From NCBI GenBank assembly GCA_027487905.1, contig JAIYCR010000082.1, positions 62,001 through 126,000 on the forward strand: a DNA stretch of 64,000 nucleotides, written 5' to 3'. Below, piece after piece: positions 1 to 8,339 of this stretch. This DNA is from Rubrivivax sp. GTDB lineage: Bacteria; Pseudomonadota; Gammaproteobacteria; Burkholderiales; Burkholderiaceae_C. A model generated the notes under the pieces. It was not told the origin of the DNA and did not search any database. It was given only the letters and a program-made list of their open reading frames with translations. Every line of letters begins with the position of its first letter. Position 1 is the stretch's first letter. A program made the position numbers and the translations under genes.

Positions 1-1135
1 GTTCCTGGGCGTGCCCACCAACGCCGGGCAGCAGGCCGGCACGCGGCCGACCTATGCCGTCTTCCAGTACCAGGACGTGATGAACGTCCTGCGCGATGCC
101 AACACCTTCACCAGCGGCTTCATCCTCGAAGGCATGGGCAAGGTGTGGGACGGCCTGATGATCCTGGGCATGGACGGGGAGGCCCACCGCAAGGTGCGCG
201 CGCTGCTGCAGCCCTCGTTCATGCCGGAGAACGTCAACAAGTGGAAGCCGAAGATCGAGCGCGTCATGCGCGAGGACTTCATCGCACCGCTGGTGCCGAA
301 GAAGAAGGCCGACCTGATGGAGATGGGCCTGCACTTCCCGGTGCGGGTGATGTACGCGCTGGTCGGCTTCCCCGAGGACCGGCCTGAGGAGTACAACCAG
401 TACGCGGTGTGGGCGCTGTCGATGCTGGCGGCCAACCAGCTCGACAAGGCCAAGGCCGAAGAGGGTCGTCGCATCGCAGCGCAGTCGGTCAAGAGCCTCT
501 ACGAGGTGCTGATGGCGCAGGTGCAGCGGCGCCACGCCGAGGGCGCCACCGGAGACGACATCATCAGCCGGCTGATGCGCGCCGAATACGAAGGCCACAA
601 GCTCGATGACCACGAGGTGGCCACCTTCGCCCGCTCGCTGCTGCCCGCGGCCAGCGAGACGACCACCCGCACCTTCAGCGCCGCGCTGGCCTTCCTGCTC
701 ACCGTGCCCGGCCTGGTGGACCGGGTGCGCAACGACCGAAGCCTCGTGGCCAAGCTGATCGACGAGGCCGTCCGCTTCGAGCCGTCGTCGACCTTCAAGG
801 TCCGCGAGACCAGCTGCGAGGTCGAGATCGGCGGGGTGAAGATTCCCAAGGGCTCGTTCATCCAGTGCATGGTGGCGTCGGCCAACCGCGACGAGACGGT
901 GTTCGAGAACCCCGATGTCTTCGACATCGACCGCCGCCAGAAGCCCTCCTTCGGCTTCGGCTTCGGCCCGCACATGTGCATCGGCCAGTTCATCGCCAAG
1001 CTCGAGCTGAACTGCGCGATCAACGGCATCCTCGACCTGCTGCCCAACGTCCGCCTGGACCCGGACCATCCCGCACCCCGCATCGAAGGCGCGCACCTGC
1101 GCGGCGCCAAGCATGTGCACGTGATCTGGGACTGA
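1..1135 (+). CDS. Cytochrome P450, 5' end outside window
   Basis: Heme monooxygenase expected to hydroxylate a hydrophobic substrate with electrons from a small redox protein. The frame is open from the first bases (codons begin at base 2) with no start, so the N-terminus lies upstream. About 378 codons are visible. The heme-binding loop FGFGFGPHMCIG carries the proximal cysteine near the C-terminus. EAVR within LIDEAVRFEP is the K-helix ExxR motif, and LLPAASETTTR is the I-helix oxygen-activation segment, with serine and threonines in place of the usual AGxxT. The stop lies five bases before the next gene, so they are probably cotranscribed. Family call is firm; substrate is unknown. Confidence 0.93.
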   Translation, partial: FLGVPTNAGQQAGTRPTYAVFQYQDVMNVLRDANTFTSGFILEGMGKVWDGLMILGMDGEAHRKVRALLQPSFMPENVNKWKPKIERVMREDFIAPLVPKKKADLMEMGLHFPVRVMYALVGFPEDRPEEYNQYAVWALSMLAANQLDKAKAEEGRRIAAQSVKSLYEVLMAQVQRRHAEGATGDDIISRLMRAEYEGHKLDDHEVATFARSLLPAASETTTRTFSAALAFLLTVPGLVDRVRNDRSLVAKLIDEAVRFEPSSTFKVRETSCEVEIGGVKIPKGSFIQCMVASANRDETVFENPDVFDIDRRQKPSFGFGFGPHMCIGQFIAKLELNCAINGILDLLPNVRLDPDHPAPRIEGAHLRGAKHVHVIWD

Positions 1136-1140
1136 AGGCC

Positions 1141-2178
1141 ATGCGACGCTTCACCAGCATCCCGGCGCGGGGCGACTTCGGCTACCAGTGCCTGGTCGGA
1201 CCGCAGAAGGTCAGCGGCGCACAGCTGGCCGACCTTCGCGACCACTTCGGCCTGAAGCTCACCAAGCACATGCCCTTCGGCAGCGTGCGCGACGACGAAG
1301 GCCACCTGTATTCGATGGTGCGCGCGCTCAATGCGCCGGGCAGCACGCCCAACCCGACCAAGTTCATCTTCCAGAGCACGCGGCTGGACGGCGCGAACCT
1401 GCGCATCGACAAGAGCCGGATCGAGCCACGGGCGCTGACGATGTGGCCGGCGCGCGGCCTGGACGGCGACACCGCCTGGTGGTCCAGCCTGCCGGACGAA
1501 GCCGGCCAGGCCTGGCGCATCAGCGCCTCGGGCACCGACTTCAGCTGGCATGAGGAGGGCCTGTTCAGCCTGCAGGGTCGACTGATCGGCAACGGCATGC
1601 AGTGGTACCTGCCGGGCCTGGACTGGGGAACCTTCTACGTCGCGCAGATGTACAACGTCAGCGGCACCTGCGAGGGCCGGCCGGTGAAGGGGGTGATCTC
1701 GCTCGACCAGGCCTGGATGGCCGAGGGCGGCGCCATCCACATGCACAAGGACCTGGTGGTGAACCACCGGATGCATGTCATCTGGTGGAACTTCGCCACG
1801 ATCTACAAGGACGGCAGCTGGGACCTGGCGTCTGTGCTCGTCGGCCATGAGCATCTGGGCTATGCGATCTTCCAGAACGAGCGGGGCGAGGTGCGATGCA
1901 GCACCGACACCCAGGGCACGGTGGTCCACGAGGACGGGGGCTGGTTCGCCACCGACGCACGCATCGTCGTCGACGGCACCGAGGAGTGGGAATTCCTGCC
2001 CGACCCCAAGGGCCGCATGCTCGATTTCGTCGGCGGCTTTCCCATCACCGCCCAGCAGGAGGGCCGGTGGCGGCGCGTGGGCGACACCCGCGAGCCCGAC
2101 CGCTGGATGGCCTGGGGCGAGACCGACCGCCGCAACGGCAGCGCCCGTGGCGTGCGGGGCGATGCAGGACCGGCCTGA
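1141..2178 (+). CDS. Unrecognised 345-residue protein downstream of P450
   Basis: I do not recognise this family with confidence. The product is soluble, with no signal peptide or membrane segment, and rich in aromatic residues and short beta-like stretches (for example HMHKDLVVNHRMHVIWWNF and SVLVGHEHLGYAIFQ). That pattern would fit a lipocalin-like or AttH/CrtC-type double beta-barrel, which is a guess. The ATG at 1141 is five bases after the P450 stop, with GAAGG only two bases upstream, so translation may be coupled. Its place between a P450 gene and a SnoaL-like gene suggests a role on the hydroxylated substrate. Confidence 0.75.
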   Translation: MRRFTSIPARGDFGYQCLVGPQKVSGAQLADLRDHFGLKLTKHMPFGSVRDDEGHLYSMVRALNAPGSTPNPTKFIFQSTRLDGANLRIDKSRIEPRALTMWPARGLDGDTAWWSSLPDEAGQAWRISASGTDFSWHEEGLFSLQGRLIGNGMQWYLPGLDWGTFYVAQMYNVSGTCEGRPVKGVISLDQAWMAEGGAIHMHKDLVVNHRMHVIWWNFATIYKDGSWDLASVLVGHEHLGYAIFQNERGEVRCSTDTQGTVVHEDGGWFATDARIVVDGTEEWEFLPDPKGRMLDFVGGFPITAQQEGRWRRVGDTREPDRWMAWGETDRRNGSARGVRGDAGPA

Positions 2179-2200
2179 GGGCCCTTGAAAGGAGCAAGTC

Positions 2201-2563
2201 ATGGATTCAGCCGCCATCGAACACTTCCTGCACGAACAGATCCGGGCCTGGAACGCGGGAGACCGCGAGGCCTTCTTCAAGGCCTACCGGGACGCTGCGC
2301 CCGCGGGGCTTTCGATCGAATACGTCGGCCGCGCCCCGGCAAGCGACGGCTGGCCGGTGCTCGAAGGCATGTGGGCGGCGCAGAACGCCAAGATCGAGAT
2401 CGACGAGGCCGCGCTGATCCTCAACGGCAGCGAGGCGGCCTGCCACAACCGCAACAAGGTCCGCGGCACCCCGCTCGTGCTCCCGACGATCGAGCTCTAC
2501 CGCTTCGAGGCCGGACGACTGTCGGTGCGCTACTTCGTCGGCGCACCGGGCGCCCACCACTGA
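2201..2563 (+). CDS. SnoaL/NTF2-like small protein
   Basis: A 120-residue single-domain protein of the cone-shaped NTF2-like fold, which includes ketosteroid isomerase, SnoaL cyclases and limonene epoxide hydrolase. The N-terminal helix pattern IEHFLHEQIRAWNAGDREAFFKAYRD and the C-terminal strands ending in LYRFEAGRLSVRYFVGAPG are typical. GGAG lies about eight bases before the ATG. It sits between the unrecognised gene and an SDR, 13 bases from the latter. Such proteins in steroid- and terpene-type clusters act as isomerases or hydratases, but the exact reaction cannot be read here. Confidence 0.8.
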   Translation: MDSAAIEHFLHEQIRAWNAGDREAFFKAYRDAAPAGLSIEYVGRAPASDGWPVLEGMWAAQNAKIEIDEAALILNGSEAACHNRNKVRGTPLVLPTIELYRFEAGRLSVRYFVGAPGAHH

Positions 2564-2575
2564 CAAGACAACCCC

Positions 2576-3418
2576 ATGACCGAATCCCTGTCCTCTCCCC
2601 CCCTGCCCGGCCCCCACCTCGGTCGCTTCGACGGCCAGGTGGCCATCGTCACCGGTGGTGCATCGGGCATCGGCGAGGCCACCTGCCGGCGGCTCGTCGC
2701 CGAGGGCGCCACGGTGGTCATCGCCGACATGCAGCTCGAGCGGGCCGCCGCGCTGTCCGCCGAGCTCGGTGCGCGCGCCTTGGCGCAGGGCTTCGACGCC
2801 GCGGACGTGCGCAGCATCCAGACGCTCATCGAAGGCACCGTCGAGCGCTTCGGCCGACTGGACGTGCTGCACAACAACGCGGCCATCAGCACGCCCGAAG
2901 TGCATGCACGCGACAAGAACGCCATCGACATCGAGTTCGAGGTCTGGGACCAGGTGATGGCGGTGAACCTGCGCGGCTACCTGGCAGGCTGCAAATACGC
3001 GCTGCCCCAGATGATCCGGCAAGGCCGCGGGGCCATCGTCAACACGGCGTCCACCGGCGGGTTCTCCGGCGACATCTCCCGCATGGCCTACAGCGTGTCC
3101 AAGGCCGCCATCGTCGGCCTGACCCGCCAGATCGCCACCCACCACGGTGCGCAGGGGGTGCGCTGCAACGCCGTGGCACCGGGCCTGGTGCTCACCCCCG
3201 GCGCACGGGGTTCGGCCGGGCCGGTGATCGACCTGATGCAGCGCCAGTTGCTGGTGCCGGAGATCGGCGTGCCCGAGGACATCGCCGCGGTGGTGTGCTT
3301 CCTGGCCAGCAGCGAGGCCCGCTACATCAACGGGCAGACCTACATCGCCGACGGCGGCATGCTGGCACACAACCCCACGATGGCCGACCTGCGCGACATG
3401 ATGGCGCAGCGGCGCTGA
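2576..3418 (+). CDS. Short-chain dehydrogenase/reductase (SDR)
   Basis: NAD(P)-dependent alcohol/ketone oxidoreductase of 280 residues. It has the Rossmann glycine motif TGGASGIG after a short N-terminal extension, the NNAA strand-4 motif (HNNAA), a serine in NTAS and the YSVSK catalytic tyrosine-lysine pair. The aspartate after beta-strand 2 (IADMQ) favours NAD. It is the last gene of the plus-strand group that starts with the P450 gene, so oxidation of a P450-made alcohol is a reasonable guess. It converges on the MFS gene that ends at 3443. Confidence 0.92.
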   Translation: MTESLSSPPLPGPHLGRFDGQVAIVTGGASGIGEATCRRLVAEGATVVIADMQLERAAALSAELGARALAQGFDAADVRSIQTLIEGTVERFGRLDVLHNNAAISTPEVHARDKNAIDIEFEVWDQVMAVNLRGYLAGCKYALPQMIRQGRGAIVNTASTGGFSGDISRMAYSVSKAAIVGLTRQIATHHGAQGVRCNAVAPGLVLTPGARGSAGPVIDLMQRQLLVPEIGVPEDIAAVVCFLASSEARYINGQTYIADGGMLAHNPTMADLRDMMAQRR

Positions 3419-3442
3419 GCCCAGGCGCCCTGCCCCCGCCGG

Positions 3443-4672
3443 TCACGACCGTGGCAGCCGCCAGGCCTGCCACGCCCCGGCCGACAAGGCCAGGCCCGTC
3501 AGCCAGAAAACCGGGCCGACCCCCAGCGCGGCACCGATGGCGCCGAAGCCCAGCGGCATCACCAGCGCCGAGAAGTGGATGACGCTGGAGCGCAGGCCCA
3601 GCGCCTCTCCCTGCCGCCCGGGTGGGGCCACCGTGTGCAGCGTGGACATGACCGCCGGCTGTATGGCCCCGAGGCCCAGCCCGAGCGCCGCCGCGCAGGC
3701 GGCCATCGCCCAGGCGCTGTGCAACACCGGGTAGCCGATGAACACCGCCGCGCACAGGGCCAGTGCGATGGCCATCACCAGCCGGGGCTGCAGGCGCTCG
3801 GCGACGAAGGGAATCAGGCCCCGGACCGCCGCCGACGACACCGCGTAGCTCGACAGCACCAGGCCGATGGACGTGGCACTGAGGCCGCGCTCATGGCCCA
3901 GCAGCGGCAAGGCGAAGGCATGCGCATCCCAGCAGGCGGCGATCAGCCAGTTGATGAACAGCAGGCGGCGGAAGTCGCCATGGCGCAGCAAGTCCCAGGC
4001 AGCCGCGGCCGCTGCCGGCGGCGAGGCTGCAGCAGCAGGCCCGGCGGGCATCGGCGTCGTCGGCGGCGGCGGCGGCGCCAGCGCCTCACGGGGCACGCGG
4101 ACGGCTGCCGCCAGGCTCAGCAGCGGCAGCAGCGCCAGGCCGCCGAACGCGGCACGCCAGCCGGCATGGTCGATCAAGGTGCCAGCCAGCAGCGGCCCCA
4201 CCAGCGTGGCGATCGACGGCGCCAGGGCCACCCAGCTGAACACCCGCAGCCGCTGCGCCTGTCCCTGGGCCAGGCGCCCGGCGGTGCGCTGCAGCGCGAT
4301 CATGCCGATGGCCGAACCTGCACCCACCAGGGCCGCGGCCGGCCCGAGCAGCCAGGGCGTCGGCCAGGCGGTCGCCAGGGCCGAACCGGCGAAGGCCAGC
4401 AGAGCCGCCAGTCGAACCGGCAGGTGGTAGCCCCGCCGGTCGGCCAGCCGACCGGCCGGAATGGCGATGAGGAAAGGAAAGGCGGCGAACAGGGCCATCA
4501 GGCCCCCGATGGCCACCGCGCCCAAGCCCTCGTGCGCGGCGCGCAGCGGCACGGCCATGCGCATGCCGTTCAGGCAGCCGTGCAGGCCCACCTGCGTGGC
4601 CACCAGCAGCGCCAGCGTCAGCGCCAGACGCGGGCCGGCGGCCGGCTCGGCCGAAGCTTCAGCCGAGGGCAT
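3443..4672 (-). CDS. MFS transporter
   Basis: Predicted 409-residue inner-membrane carrier with about 12 hydrophobic helices. The A-like loop ADRRGYHLPVRLA follows helix 2, and a proline/alanine-rich central cytoplasmic loop (APPPPPTTPMP) separates the two halves. I chose the ATG at 4672, although the frame stays open upstream, because it gives a normal MFS N-terminus and only a 14-base overlap with the glutathione peroxidase gene. It is the last gene of the minus-strand operon starting near 9415. The substrate may be a pathway compound; direction is unknown. Confidence 0.85.
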   Translation of the reverse strand: MPSAEASAEPAAGPRLALTLALLVATQVGLHGCLNGMRMAVPLRAAHEGLGAVAIGGLMALFAAFPFLIAIPAGRLADRRGYHLPVRLAALLAFAGSALATAWPTPWLLGPAAALVGAGSAIGMIALQRTAGRLAQGQAQRLRVFSWVALAPSIATLVGPLLAGTLIDHAGWRAAFGGLALLPLLSLAAAVRVPREALAPPPPPTTPMPAGPAAAASPPAAAAAAWDLLRHGDFRRLLFINWLIAACWDAHAFALPLLGHERGLSATSIGLVLSSYAVSSAAVRGLIPFVAERLQPRLVMAIALALCAAVFIGYPVLHSAWAMAACAAALGLGLGAIQPAVMSTLHTVAPPGRQGEALGLRSSVIHFSALVMPLGFGAIGAALGVGPVFWLTGLALSAGAWQAWRLPRS

Positions 4673-5210
4673 CCTCGATCGCTGCGACCAGGCGCTCGTC
4701 GTCCGGCGCGATGTCGGGTGCGAAGCGACCCACGACCCGACCGTCCCGGCCGATGAGGAACTTCTCGAAGTTCCACAGCACGTCGCCCTCGCCAGCACTC
4801 AGCAGGCCATGGCGGCTCAGGGTGTCGCGCAGCGTGGGGTCGCCCGAGGGCAGGGCCTGCGGCTGCGCCGCGATCAGGGCCGTGTACAGGGGATGCCGGG
4901 GGGCGCTGTTGATCCGCAGCTTGGCCAGCAAGGGGAAGGTGACCTGGTAGTTCGTGTCGCAGAAGCCCCGGATGTCCGCGGCCTCGCCCGGCTCCTGGCC
5001 GGCGAAGTCGTTGCAGGGCACGCCCAGCACCGTGAGACCGCGCGGCTCGAAGCGCTGGTGCAGCGCCTGCAGCGCGGTGTACTGGGGCGTCAGCCCGCAC
5101 TTGGAGGCCACGTTGACCACCAGCAGCACCCGTCCCTTCCAGGTGGCCAGGCGGGTGGGCGTGCCGTCCAGCGACTGCAGGGGGATGTCCAGGAGATCGG
5201 GGTTCGTCAT
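4659..5210 (-). CDS. Glutathione peroxidase family protein
   Basis: Thiol peroxidase of 183 residues. The catalytic cysteine is C38 in NVASKCGLTPQY (cysteine, not selenocysteine). The glutamine lies in VPCNDFAGQEPG and the tryptophan in WNFEKFLIG, completing the usual Cys-Gln-Trp centre. No signal peptide, so cytoplasmic. AAAGGA sits about nine bases before the ATG. It overlaps the following MFS gene by 14 bases. Placement after beta-oxidation genes suggests disposal of peroxides formed by flavin or oxygenase chemistry, which is inference. Confidence 0.92.
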   Translation of the reverse strand: MTNPDLLDIPLQSLDGTPTRLATWKGRVLLVVNVASKCGLTPQYTALQALHQRFEPRGLTVLGVPCNDFAGQEPGEAADIRGFCDTNYQVTFPLLAKLRINSAPRHPLYTALIAAQPQALPSGDPTLRDTLSRHGLLSAGEGDVLWNFEKFLIGRDGRVVGRFAPDIAPDDERLVAAIEDALG

Positions 5211-5233
5211 GGCCGGGTGTCCTTTCGGGTTCA

Positions 5234-5266
5234 GTGCATCAAGGCGTGCGGTGCATCAAGGCGTGC
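5234..5266. repeat. Two tandem 16-bp repeats with 17-bp period
   Basis: GTGCATCAAGGCGTGC occurs twice, at 5234-5249 and 5251-5266, separated by one G. It lies in the 120-base gap between the thiolase stop and the glutathione peroxidase start. No coding role is apparent. Confidence 0.85.
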
Positions 5267-5330
5267 AGTGCCTGCGGGCTTCGGTTCTTCGGTGCCGCTG
5301 GGGTCGCCGGCGCAGCGGCCACCCTCGGCC

Positions 5331-6542
5331 TCACAGCCGCTCGATCACGGTGGCCGTGCCCATGCCGCCGGCACAGCAGATGGCCTGCAGCGCGAAACGG
5401 CCGCGCCGCCGTTCCAGCTCATGCAGCATCGACACCATGATGCGCGCGCCGCTCGCGCCCAGCGGGTGGCCCAGTGCGATGGCGCCGCCATTGACGTTGA
5501 GCCGTTCGGGCGGCGCACCGGTTTCCTGCAGCCACACCAGGGGCACCGGAGCGAAGGCCTCGTTGACTTCGAAGAGGTCGATGTCGGCCAGGGCCAGGCC
5601 CGCACGGCCCAGCACCTTGTGCGTTGCCGCGATCGGACCGGTGAGCATCAGCGTGGGGTCGGAACCCACGGTGGCGAACGCCCGTACCCGTGCCCGAGGC
5701 CGCAGGCCGAGCGCGCGCGCCTTGCCGGCCGACATCAGCAGCAGCCCCGCCGCGCCGTCGGAGATCTGCGAGGAGTTGCCAGCCGTCAGGCGCCCGTCCG
5801 GTCGGAAGCTGGGCTTGAGGGTGGCCAGCCGCTCGGCGGTCGTGCCCGGGCGGATGGTCTCGTCGGCGCGGAAGTCGGGCGGGTTGGCCGTGTCGGGGGC
5901 GGCACCTTCGGGCATCCGCTCGCGCACCCGCTGCACCGGAACGGGCACCGTCTCGTCAAGGAAGTGGCCCGCCGCTGCGGCAGCGGCCGCTCGCCGGTGG
6001 CTCTCTACCGAATAGGCGTCCAGCGCCTCGCGGCCCAGGCCCCAGGCATCGCACAGGCGTTCAGCCGCCTCGCCCTGGCTGGTGAGCTCATGGCGTTCAG
6101 AGGCCATCGAGCCGAAGGCCTCGCCGTGCAGCGCCCGGTTGCTGCCCATGGGCACGCGGCTCATGTTCTCCGCCCCGCCCGCCACCACGATGTCCGCGGC
6201 GCCCGCGGCGATCAGGCCGGCGGCCAGGTGCACGGCCTCTTCGCCCGAGCCGCACTTGCGGTCGATGGTCAGGCCCGGCACCGAGGAAGGCCAGCCGGCA
6301 CCCAGCAGCGCGGTGCGGGCGATGTTGGCCGACTGCTCGCCGATCTGGGTCACGCAGCCGAAGATGACGTCGTCCACGTCGGCGCTGTCCACGCCGGCGC
6401 GCCGCACGATGGCGTCGAGCAGCACCGCGCCGAGGTGATCGGCCCGCACGCCAGCCAGGCTCCCCCTGAACTTGCCGACCGGCGTGCGAAGCGCCTCGAC
6501 GATGACGACGTCGCGGTCGCGGTCCACCGGGTTCACGCTCAC
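5331..6542 (-). CDS. Acetyl-CoA C-acyltransferase (thiolase)
   Basis: Thiolytic enzyme of 403 residues that releases acetyl-CoA or another acyl-CoA at the end of a beta-oxidation round. The nucleophilic cysteine is in TIDRKCGSGEEAV. The C-terminal histidine lies in GGAIALGHPLGASG and the second catalytic cysteine in CCAGGMGTATVIE, so all catalytic residues are present. The GTG start at 6542 gives a four-base GTGA overlap with the stop of the upstream 3-hydroxyacyl-CoA dehydrogenase gene, implying translational coupling. The longer open frame upstream has no family similarity. Confidence 0.93.
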   Translation of the reverse strand: MSVNPVDRDRDVVIVEALRTPVGKFRGSLAGVRADHLGAVLLDAIVRRAGVDSADVDDVIFGCVTQIGEQSANIARTALLGAGWPSSVPGLTIDRKCGSGEEAVHLAAGLIAAGAADIVVAGGAENMSRVPMGSNRALHGEAFGSMASERHELTSQGEAAERLCDAWGLGREALDAYSVESHRRAAAAAAAGHFLDETVPVPVQRVRERMPEGAAPDTANPPDFRADETIRPGTTAERLATLKPSFRPDGRLTAGNSSQISDGAAGLLLMSAGKARALGLRPRARVRAFATVGSDPTLMLTGPIAATHKVLGRAGLALADIDLFEVNEAFAPVPLVWLQETGAPPERLNVNGGAIALGHPLGASGARIMVSMLHELERRRGRFALQAICCAGGMGTATVIERL

Positions 6543-7444
6543 AGCGCGCTGGCCTTCAGGCCGGAGCCGGGAATGCGCTGGCCCTTTTCGTCGTAGCGGT
6601 AGACGCCGGCGCCGGTCTTGCGGCCCAGGCGGCCCGCGGCCACCATCTTGATGATCAGAGGACAGGGTCGGAACTTCTCGCCGAGCATGGCGTGCAGGTA
6701 GCGCAGCACCGACAGCCGGGTGTCCCAGCCGGTCAGGTCGCCCAGCTCCAGCGGCCCCATCGGGTGGTTGAAGCCCATGCGCAGCGCGGTGTCGATGTCC
6801 TCGGCGGTGGCCACGCCTTCCTGCAGCATGCACATGGCCTCGTTGCCCGCCATCGCCGACATGCGGCTGGTGGTCAGCCCCGGCGCTTCGTTGACCACGA
6901 TGCTCGTCTTGCCCAGTGCGTCCGAGTACGCCCGGGCGCGGGCCACCGCCTCGTCGCTGGTGGCCAGCCCGCGGACCAGCTCGACCAGCTTCATCTTGTG
7001 CACCGGGTTGAAGAAGTGCATGCCGACCACGCGCTCGGGCTGGGGCACCGAGGTGGCGATCTCGGTGACGCTCAGCGCCGAGGTGTTGGTGGCGATCAGC
7101 GCACCGGCCTGCATGCGAGGCGCGGCGGCCGACAGCACGGCCTGCTTGACCGCCAGGTTCTCGGTCACCGTCTCGACCAGCAGCGCAGCGCCTTCGGCGG
7201 CGTGGCCGAGGTCGGACTGCGCGCTCAGGCGTGCCTTGGCCGCCTCGGCGGCCAAGGCCTCGACCTTGCCCAGGCGCACACCGTCGTCGAGGATGCGGGC
7301 CACCGCGGCCAGCGCCTTGGCGGTGGCTGCGGCCTGGCTGTCCACCAGCACGGTGGTGAAGCCGGCGTGGGCGAAGCCGTGGGCGATGCCGGTGCCCATC
7401 AGGCCGGCGCCGACGACGACGACCTTGTCTTTCAGGATGCTCAT
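6539..7444 (-). CDS. 3-hydroxyacyl-CoA dehydrogenase
   Basis: NAD-dependent oxidation of an L-3-hydroxyacyl-CoA. The 301-residue product starts with the Rossmann motif GAGLMGTG, has the conserved MHFFNPVHKMKLVELVRG segment with the catalytic histidine, and ends with the C-terminal helical domain (NHPMGPLELGDLTGWD, GRKTGAGVYRYD). It has the usual length of the single-function enzyme. It precedes the thiolase gene with a four-base overlap, so consecutive steps are encoded together. The ATG at 7444 begins the Rossmann domain directly; upstream in-frame codons are unlike the family. Confidence 0.94.
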   Translation of the reverse strand: MSILKDKVVVVGAGLMGTGIAHGFAHAGFTTVLVDSQAAATAKALAAVARILDDGVRLGKVEALAAEAAKARLSAQSDLGHAAEGAALLVETVTENLAVKQAVLSAAAPRMQAGALIATNTSALSVTEIATSVPQPERVVGMHFFNPVHKMKLVELVRGLATSDEAVARARAYSDALGKTSIVVNEAPGLTTSRMSAMAGNEAMCMLQEGVATAEDIDTALRMGFNHPMGPLELGDLTGWDTRLSVLRYLHAMLGEKFRPCPLIIKMVAAGRLGRKTGAGVYRYDEKGQRIPGSGLKASAL

Positions 7445-7478
7445 CTGAGGGGGTCTCTGGTTGCAGGCCTCTGAGGTT

Positions 7479-8339
7479 TCAGTCGGATGCCTGGACGACG
7501 ACGTTGCGCAGCAGGCCGATGCCCGGGATCTCCGCCTCGACCACATCGCCGACGCGCAGGAAACGCCCGCTGCCCTGGCCGGTGCCGGCCGGCGACCCGG
7601 TGAACAGGATGTCGCCGCAGTCGAAGCGGGAGCGCTCGTCCACGAACTTCACCAGGAAGGGCACGTCCCAGGTCATGTCCGCGGTGTCGCCATCCTGTCG
7701 CGTCTCGCCGTTCACCCGCAGCAGCAGCCGCAGCTTCGGGCTGCCAGCGGCGAACTCGTCGCGCGTGACGATCCACGGACCCACGCCGGTGGTCTGGTCG
7801 GCGCTCTTGGCCGCGAAGAGGTCCATGCCCACGCCGGGCGGGCCGCTGCGTTGGAGGTCGCGGGCGCTGACATCGTTGCCCACGGTGTAGCCGAGCACGC
7901 CGGCCAGCGGGTCGGAGCGGTCCACCCGTGCGGCACCGATGACGACCACCAGCTCGACCTCATGGTCCAGCTCGCTCGTCAGCGGCGGATGGCGGATCGG
8001 GTCCTGCGCACCGATCAAGGCGCCATGCGCCTTCAGGAAGGCGATCGGCTGGGAGTGGGTCTTCAGGCCGAAGTCGGCCGCCAGGTGCTTGGCATAGTTG
8101 GCACCCGCCACCACCACCCGGTTGCTGCGGCCCACCGGCGGCAGCAGGCGCACGGACGACAGCGAGCGGGCCGGCCCGCCCGCGCGCAGCACCGAGCCGG
8201 CGTCGGCGCGTCCCAGGGCGGCAGTGAGCGGCGGCCCCCAGTCGGCGATGTCGCCTTCGATGGGCTGGACCTGTCCCCGCTCGACGTCCACCGTCGCCCA
8301 GAAGGGCGCGCCCCCGTCCGTGCAGCGGGCGATCTTCAC
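7479..8339 (-). CDS. Fumarylacetoacetate hydrolase family protein
   Basis: Metal-dependent C-C bond hydrolase, isomerase or decarboxylase of the FAH fold, 286 residues. The metal-ligand signature is in LDHEVELVVVIG, followed by GYTVGNDVSARDLQR and a C-terminal region GDILFTGSPAGTGQGSGRFLRVGDVVEAEIPGIG shortened here to its family pattern (GSPAGTG, GDVVEAEI). Its ATG overlaps the stop of the upstream amidohydrolase gene by four bases (ATGA). FAH proteins commonly cleave or isomerise ring-opened diketo or enol acids. A paralogue lies at 16210-17199. Confidence 0.92.
   Translation of the reverse strand: MKIARCTDGGAPFWATVDVERGQVQPIEGDIADWGPPLTAALGRADAGSVLRAGGPARSLSSVRLLPPVGRSNRVVVAGANYAKHLAADFGLKTHSQPIAFLKAHGALIGAQDPIRHPPLTSELDHEVELVVVIGAARVDRSDPLAGVLGYTVGNDVSARDLQRSGPPGVGMDLFAAKSADQTTGVGPWIVTRDEFAAGSPKLRLLLRVNGETRQDGDTADMTWDVPFLVKFVDERSRFDCGDILFTGSPAGTGQGSGRFLRVGDVVEAEIPGIGLLRNVVVQASD

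Noticed and set aside
6543-6833. N-terminal extension of the thiolase frame
   Set aside because: Lies within the 3-hydroxyacyl-CoA dehydrogenase gene; the GTG with four-base overlap gives the normal thiolase N-terminus.
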